A program made the translations under genes and the position numbers. 19,400 bases of DNA from Deltaproteobacteria bacterium (GTDB lineage: Bacteria > Desulfobacterota_C > Deferrisomatia > Deferrisomatales > JACRMM01): positions 1 through 19,400 of the forward strand of contig JACRCS010000760.1 of NCBI GenBank assembly GCA_016218905.1, read 5' to 3'. Under the pieces are notes generated by a model, which was not told the origin of the DNA, did not search any database, and saw only the letters and a list, made by a program, of their open reading frames with translations. Shown here piece by piece: positions 15,802-19,400 of this stretch (position 1 is its first letter; each line of letters starts with the position of its first letter).

Positions 15802-15903
15802 TCGTCGGTTATCAGTTGTCGGTTCTCGGGAGTGAAGACCGCCCGGAATTCCTCCCGCCACCTCTAGACCGACAACCGATAACCGGAAACGGATAACCGA
15901 CAA
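15802..15903. repeat. Inverted pair of heptanucleotide repeat arrays
   Basis: The left array (15802-15829) has four 7-base units: TCGTCGG, TTATCAG, TTGTCGG, TTCTCGG. The right array (15869-15903) has five units of the opposite strand type: CCGACAA, CCGATAA, CCGGAAA, CGGATAA, CCGACAA. They are 39 bases apart and inverted relative to each other, so the RNA could form a long hairpin between glpX and the flavodoxin gene. No T-run follows. The type resembles short tandemly repeated repetitive sequences of other bacteria. Confidence 0.7.
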
Positions 15904-15918
15904 CCAGGCGGAGGACGC

Positions 15919-16404
15919 ATGATCCAGGTTCTCGTGGCGTACTCGAGCCGGAGCGGCAACACGGCGAAGGTGGCGGAGGCTGTCGGGCGGGGGGTGGAGG
16001 AGGCCGGCGGGACCGCGGTCGTCAAGCGCGCTCCCGACGTCGGCCGGGAAGACCTCGTGGCCGCCGACGGGATCGTGCTGGGGAGCGGCGTCTACTTCGG
16101 TTCGCCCGCGGCCGAGCTGAAGGAGTTCATCGATCGGAGCGTGGCGGTCCGCCGGAAGCTCCGGGACAAGGTCGGAGCGGCCTTCGTGACGGGCGGCCAC
16201 CACACCGGCGGGAAGGAGACGACGCTCCTCTCCATCCTCTGCGCGCTTCTCATCCACGAGATGGTCGTCGTCGGCGATCCCCTGGAGACCGGCGGACACT
16301 ACGGGATGGCGTGTCACGGGGCGCCGGGGCCGGAGGACGAACGGGCCGCCGAGCTCCTCGGGGCGCGGGTCGTGAAGGTCGCGGCGAAGCTCAAGGGAGG
16401 ATGA
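15919..16404 (+). CDS. Flavodoxin/WrbA-like FMN-binding protein
   Basis: A 161-residue single-domain flavoprotein with the flavodoxin fold. The FMN phosphate loop is YSSRSGNTAKVAEAV at residues 8-22. The segment GIVLGSGVYFGSPAAELKEF (about 51-70) and the WrbA/flavodoxin-family loop AAFVTGGHHTGGKETTL follow, the latter lining the isoalloxazine ring. GHYGMACHGAPGPEDE near the C-terminus is also typical of WrbA-type proteins. It may be an NAD(P)H:quinone reductase or an electron carrier; the PFOR of this window could use a flavodoxin, but this linkage is only inference. GGAGG stands eight bases before ATG 15919, just after the heptamer array. Confidence 0.82.
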   Translation: MIQVLVAYSSRSGNTAKVAEAVGRGVEEAGGTAVVKRAPDVGREDLVAADGIVLGSGVYFGSPAAELKEFIDRSVAVRRKLRDKVGAAFVTGGHHTGGKETTLLSILCALLIHEMVVVGDPLETGGHYGMACHGAPGPEDERAAELLGARVVKVAAKLKGG

Positions 16405-16429
16405 GCCTGACCGCAGCCTCGGGGCCGCT

Positions 16430-17194
16430 GTGCGAGAGAACCTGACCGTCACCTGGATCGGAACGGGCACCTGCGTTCCCCGCTTGGACCGGAGGGGGCC
16501 CTGCACGCTCGTCCGGGGCGGAGGCGTCGCTGCCGCGGTCGACCTGGGGCTCGGGGCCCTTCACGGCCTCCTGGGGGAGGGGATCCGGCACGCGGACGTC
16601 GACGCGGTGCTCCTCACCCATCTCCATCCCGATCACGTGACCGAGCTGGCGCCCTTCCTCTTCGCCGCGAACTACGACGAGGAGCCGAGGGAGAAGCCTC
16701 TGGAGCTCGTCGGAGGGCCGGGCGTCGCCGCCTTCGTCGCCGCGCTCGCGGCTGCCCATGGGCGGTGGCTCGAACCGAAGCGTTACGAGCTGCGGCTCCA
16801 CGAGCTCCGACCCGGCGAGGAGCTCTACCTCGGGGAGCTCCGGTGCAGGACCGGAGCGGTCCGGCACATCGCCTCCAGCCTCGCCTTCCGTCTGGAGCTC
16901 GGGGGCCGCAGCCTCGTGCTCTCGGGGGATACCGGTCCGAGCCCTGAGCTGGAGGAGTTCGCCCGGGACGCCGACGTGCTGGTGCTCGAGGCGAGCCTCC
17001 CGCCGGCGGCGACCATGGCCGAGCACCTCACGGCCCGACAGGCCGGCGAGCTCGCCCGGGCGGCCGGCGCCGGCCGGCTCGTCCTCAACCACGTCTATCC
17101 CTCGGCCGACCGGGCGGACGCGCAGCGGCTGGCCGAAGCCGCCTTCCTGGCCTCCGTCTGGGTGGCGCGAGATGGGCTCCGCATGGAGCTCTGA
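16430..17194 (+). CDS. Metallo-beta-lactamase fold hydrolase, RNase Z-like
   Basis: A 254-residue MBL-fold protein. All five metal motifs are visible: THLHPDH at 63-69, H146 in AVRHIASSLAFRL, D167 in LSGDTG, H199 in MAEHLT and H221 in LNHVYP. The WIGTGTCVP opening and the HIASS-AFR segment recall the RNase Z/ElaC and arylsulfatase-like branch. It lacks a clear exosite arm and has no CPSF-type extension, so tRNA processing is not certain; a small-molecule phosphodiesterase or hydrolase is as likely. The start is GTG 16430, 25 bases after the flavodoxin stop, with only a weak GGGG SD. The two genes are probably one operon. Confidence 0.82.
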   Translation: MRENLTVTWIGTGTCVPRLDRRGPCTLVRGGGVAAAVDLGLGALHGLLGEGIRHADVDAVLLTHLHPDHVTELAPFLFAANYDEEPREKPLELVGGPGVAAFVAALAAAHGRWLEPKRYELRLHELRPGEELYLGELRCRTGAVRHIASSLAFRLELGGRSLVLSGDTGPSPELEEFARDADVLVLEASLPPAATMAEHLTARQAGELARAAGAGRLVLNHVYPSADRADAQRLAEAAFLASVWVARDGLRMEL

Positions 17195-17279
17195 GCGGCT
17201 CCATGGAGGCGTGCGGCATCGGCGTCTCCGGAACGGCGCGGAGGCAGGGCCTCCCCAGTCAGACGCTCCATGGCGGCTC
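17193..17279. other. Gap of overlapping hairpins after the MBL gene
   Basis: An imperfect inverted repeat (GAGCGGCTCCATGGAGGCGT at 17193-17212 against 17263-17279, both with CCATGG) encloses a perfect hairpin, GGAGGC/GCCTCC at 17240-17254. It may terminate or stabilise the upstream transcript, but there is no T-run. I see no gene here. Confidence 0.3.
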
Positions 17280-17361
17280 CCAAGAGCGGGACTTCTACCC
17301 GCTGGTTCTCTTCCTCCCCCTTTGACCGCGAGCGCTCCCGCTTGAGGACGCTTCTACCCCT

Positions 17362-17390
17362 TTGACTCGGTTTAAAACATCGTGTAGATT
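17362..17390 (+). promoter_or_regulatory. Sigma70-type promoter of the FadR-flavoprotein operon
   Basis: TTGACT at 17362-17367 and TAGATT at 17385-17390 are exactly 17 bases apart, with an AT-rich spacer (TTTAAAAC) that stands out from the surrounding GC-rich DNA. Transcription would start near 17397. Confidence 0.65.
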
Positions 17391-17399
17391 AGGACCCGC

Positions 17400-17428
17400 T
17401 TGGGCTGGTGGGTAGTCCAATAGCCCAA
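17400..17428. promoter_or_regulatory. Inverted repeat at the transcript start, candidate operator
   Basis: TTGGGCT (17400-17406) and AGCCCAA (17422-17428) form a perfect seven-pair dyad across 15 bases, just after the predicted transcription start. A GntR/FadR protein binding here would block its own operon, but the site could equally be a leader hairpin. Confidence 0.35.
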
Positions 17429-17497
17429 AGACCGATCGTCGTGCGGCAGGACGGCCGCCCGAGACGCGAACTCTCGACGCGGAGAGACCTTGAGGGC

Positions 17498-18223
17498 ATG
17501 AGAGGCGACTTGGACCAGCTCCTGGTCCCCCCCAAGAGGAGCGATCGCCTCGGGACGAGGATCGCCGACGATATCAAACGGCTGATCTTTTCCAGAAAGC
17601 TCCAGCCCGGGGACAAACTCCCCCCGGAGAGGGAGCTCTCGAGCGTGTTGCGCGTGAGCCGGGTGGTGGTGCGGGAAGCGCTCCGGATCCTGGAGCAGGC
17701 CGGACTGGTGGAGACCACCGGTTCCCCGAGGACCGGGACGGTCGTCGCCCAGAACCTCCACAAGCCCGTGGCGGTCTCCATGGCGGGCCTCTACCACCAG
17801 GGACAGCTCACGCTGGACCACTTCGTGGAGATGAGGGAGGCGACCGAGTGCTTCCTCATCCGCCTCGCCGCCACGCGGGCGGAGGCCCCCCAGCTCGACG
17901 GGCTGAGCGCGCTGAACGACCGCCTGCTCGAGGATGTGGAGGGGCGGACCGTCTTCCGGGAACACCACCGCGCCTTCCACCTGGCCCTGGCCGAGCTCTC
18001 GGGCAACCCGCTGGGGGTGCTCCTCGTCCGCTCCCTTTTCGAGATCCTCGAGACCGTGAGGCCGAGCGGGGCCCTCCAGAGGGCGTTCGTCGAGCACACG
18101 CACGCCCGTCACCGGGCGATCCTCTCGGCGCTGGAGGCGCGGGACCCCGACCGCTGTGCCCAGGCCATGGCGGCGGACGTGGCGCACACCCGCCAGCTGC
18201 CCACGGCCAGGAGGACGGAATGA
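17498..18223 (+). CDS. FadR-type GntR transcriptional regulator (FCD domain)
   Basis: A 241-residue repressor or activator. The N-terminal winged helix is canonical: RIADDIKRLIFSRKLQPGDK, LPPERELSSVLRVSRVVVRE and ALRILEQAGLVE, with a wing at TTGSPRTGTVV. The C-terminal FCD helical domain binds small carboxylates and a metal: FVEMREATECFLIRLAA, FREHHRAFHLALAELSGNP and THARHRAIL supply the usual Asp/Glu and His ligands. I start at ATG 17498, which gives normal family length. GTG 17408 is in frame near the transcript start and would add 30 low-complexity basic residues. It overlaps the flavoprotein gene by ATGA, so it probably controls that operon in response to an organic acid. Confidence 0.88.
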   Translation: MRGDLDQLLVPPKRSDRLGTRIADDIKRLIFSRKLQPGDKLPPERELSSVLRVSRVVVREALRILEQAGLVETTGSPRTGTVVAQNLHKPVAVSMAGLYHQGQLTLDHFVEMREATECFLIRLAATRAEAPQLDGLSALNDRLLEDVEGRTVFREHHRAFHLALAELSGNPLGVLLVRSLFEILETVRPSGALQRAFVEHTHARHRAILSALEARDPDRCAQAMAADVAHTRQLPTARRTE

Positions 18224-19400
18224 AGACGATCGAGTGGCCCTACCCCATCCGCTATGGAGAGCGGACCACCATCGACGCCGACGTCCTCGTCCTGGGAGGC
18301 GGCATCGCGGGCTGCTGGGCCGCCATCAGCGCGCGCAGGGCGGGAGCTCGGGTCGTGGTGGTGGAGAAGGGCTCGACGATCCGCAGCGGGGCCGGCGGCT
18401 CGGGGGGCGATCACTGGCACTTCGCGGCCGAGAGCCCCTTCTGCCCCCTCACGGCCGAAGAGCTGGCCCAGGCCCTCGTGGACAATCACCTCGGCTACAA
18501 CAACGGCATCGCGCGGTACATCCAGTGCCGCGACAGCTACCAGACGCTCCTCGAGCTGGAAGGCATGGGTGCCAAGGTGAGGGACACGGAGGACGAGTTC
18601 GCCGGCGCCCCCTTCCGGGACGAGGCAACGAAACTCCTCTACTGCTACGATTACGAGAACAAATACACCCTGCGGGTGTGGGGGACGACCTTCAAGCCCG
18701 CGCTCTACCGGGAGTGCAAGCGCCTCGGTGTCGAGCTCTTCGATCGGACCATGGCCACGTCGCTCCTCACGCTCGAGGGCCCGGACGGAAGGCGGGTCGT
18801 GGGGGCCACCGGCTTCGACGTCCGGACGGGCGAACTGCGGGTCTTCCGCGCTCCCGCGACCGTGCTCTGCCTCTCCTACCCCGGCCGCCTCTGGACCTGC
18901 TCCGGAGACCTGCCGGGCACGGCGTCCTTCGCGCCCATCGGGAACTCGGGGGACGGCCACGCCATGGCGTGGGAGGCCGGGGCCGAGCTGGTGATGCTCG
19001 AGCGGACGACCTCCAACCTGAACGGCACCGACGCCGGCAACTCGGTCCCGCCGTACATGATGGGCACCTGGGCGAACACCTGGTTTCCGTGCTCGCTCGT
19101 GGATGCGGAGGGCCGCGAGGTCCCCTGGGAGGACCGCGACGGGAGGCTCCTGACGACGGTCGAGGAGCGGACGCGGCCCACCCCCGGCCAGAAGTTCTTC
19201 CTCATGGGTGGAGGCGTGGTGGCGCCGCCGCACCCCGGCGTCTACGAGTACCTGGGCCCCCATCCTATCCCCATCCCCAAGCTCCTCGAGCAGGGAAGGA
19301 TCACGCTCCCCCTCTACGCTGACCTGCCGGGCATGCCGGAGGACGAGCGGAGGGTCATCTTCGGGATGATGGTCGGCCAGGAGGCGAAGACGGACGTCGC
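18220..19400 (+). CDS. FAD-dependent oxidoreductase, fumarate reductase/AprA flavoprotein class (3' end outside window)
   Basis: At least 393 residues, still open at the window edge. The N-terminus has the FAD dinucleotide fold: DADVLVLGGGIAGCWAAISA, then VVVVEKG as the second strand. The FAD-contact segment IRSGAGGSGGDHWHF follows, as in the flavoprotein subunits of fumarate reductase, succinate dehydrogenase and APS reductase. A further motif, IGNSGDGHAMAWEAGAELVM, near residues 241-260, is the conserved second FAD-contact segment of this superfamily. There is no Tat or Sec signal, so the protein is cytoplasmic or held by partners. The substrate is not readable; its catalytic arginine/histidine region lies beyond the window. 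ATG 18220 overlaps the regulator's TGA, with AGGA eight bases upstream. Confidence 0.85.
   Translation, partial: MKTIEWPYPIRYGERTTIDADVLVLGGGIAGCWAAISARRAGARVVVVEKGSTIRSGAGGSGGDHWHFAAESPFCPLTAEELAQALVDNHLGYNNGIARYIQCRDSYQTLLELEGMGAKVRDTEDEFAGAPFRDEATKLLYCYDYENKYTLRVWGTTFKPALYRECKRLGVELFDRTMATSLLTLEGPDGRRVVGATGFDVRTGELRVFRAPATVLCLSYPGRLWTCSGDLPGTASFAPIGNSGDGHAMAWEAGAELVMLERTTSNLNGTDAGNSVPPYMMGTWANTWFPCSLVDAEGREVPWEDRDGRLLTTVEERTRPTPGQKFFLMGGGVVAPPHPGVYEYLGPHPIPIPKLLEQGRITLPLYADLPGMPEDERRVIFGMMVGQEAKTDV

Noticed and set aside
15802..15903. CRISPR array
   Set aside because: Units are seven bases with no spacers, in two inverted tandem blocks; no cas genes are near.

Overview
The window is GC-rich bacterial DNA with tight gene packing, GTG starts, four-base start/stop overlaps and Shine-Dalgarno (SD) sites. 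It carries a one-piece pyruvate:ferredoxin oxidoreductase (anaerobic or facultative carbon metabolism), a GlpX-type fructose-1,6-bisphosphatase, a GlrK/QseG/GlrR-like sigma54 signalling operon and possibly the end of a PEP-CTERM protein. Together these suggest a Gram-negative environmental lineage such as a deltaproteobacterial, Methylomirabilota/Rokubacteria or Acidobacteria-like group. The sequence alone does not settle the phylum, and this is inference.

Layout. 1-2240 looks like an accessory region. It holds the tail of a probable PEP-CTERM protein and a TumE-like toxin/wHTH antitoxin pair with a clear promoter, an operator-like palindrome and an apparently leaderless GTG start. It also holds a tRNA 3'-end-like fragment and an AAA ATPase/DUF4143 gene broken by one frameshift, preceded by a 16-bp hairpin. 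2297-5912 is nifJ (minus strand) with a textbook terminator. 6164-7226 (minus) carries a small hypothetical gene and a SAM hydrolase (DUF62). Pointing the other way, 7255-7452 is a very small plus-strand transcription unit: a strong promoter, a perfect SD, a 24-residue ORF, a long hairpin enclosing its stop codon, and a terminator. I regard it as the most unusual item here.

7514-11783 (minus) is a five-gene operon: GlrK-like histidine kinase, QseG-like lipoprotein, GlrR-like sigma54 activator, half-size TauE/SafE permease and an unrecognised 182-residue protein, with most junctions overlapping or nearly so. 12019-13055 (minus) is a monofunctional transglycosylase followed by an orphan HicB-type antitoxin.

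From 13219 the plus strand carries an amidohydrolase coupled to a secreted LolA-like protein, glpX, a flavodoxin/WrbA-like protein and an RNase Z-like metallo-beta-lactamase. After a promoter-bearing gap come a FadR-type GntR regulator and, coupled to it by ATGA overlap, an FAD flavoprotein of the fumarate reductase/AprA class that runs off the window. Heptanucleotide (CCGAYAA-type) repeat arrays flank glpX; the pair downstream of it lie in inverted orientation.
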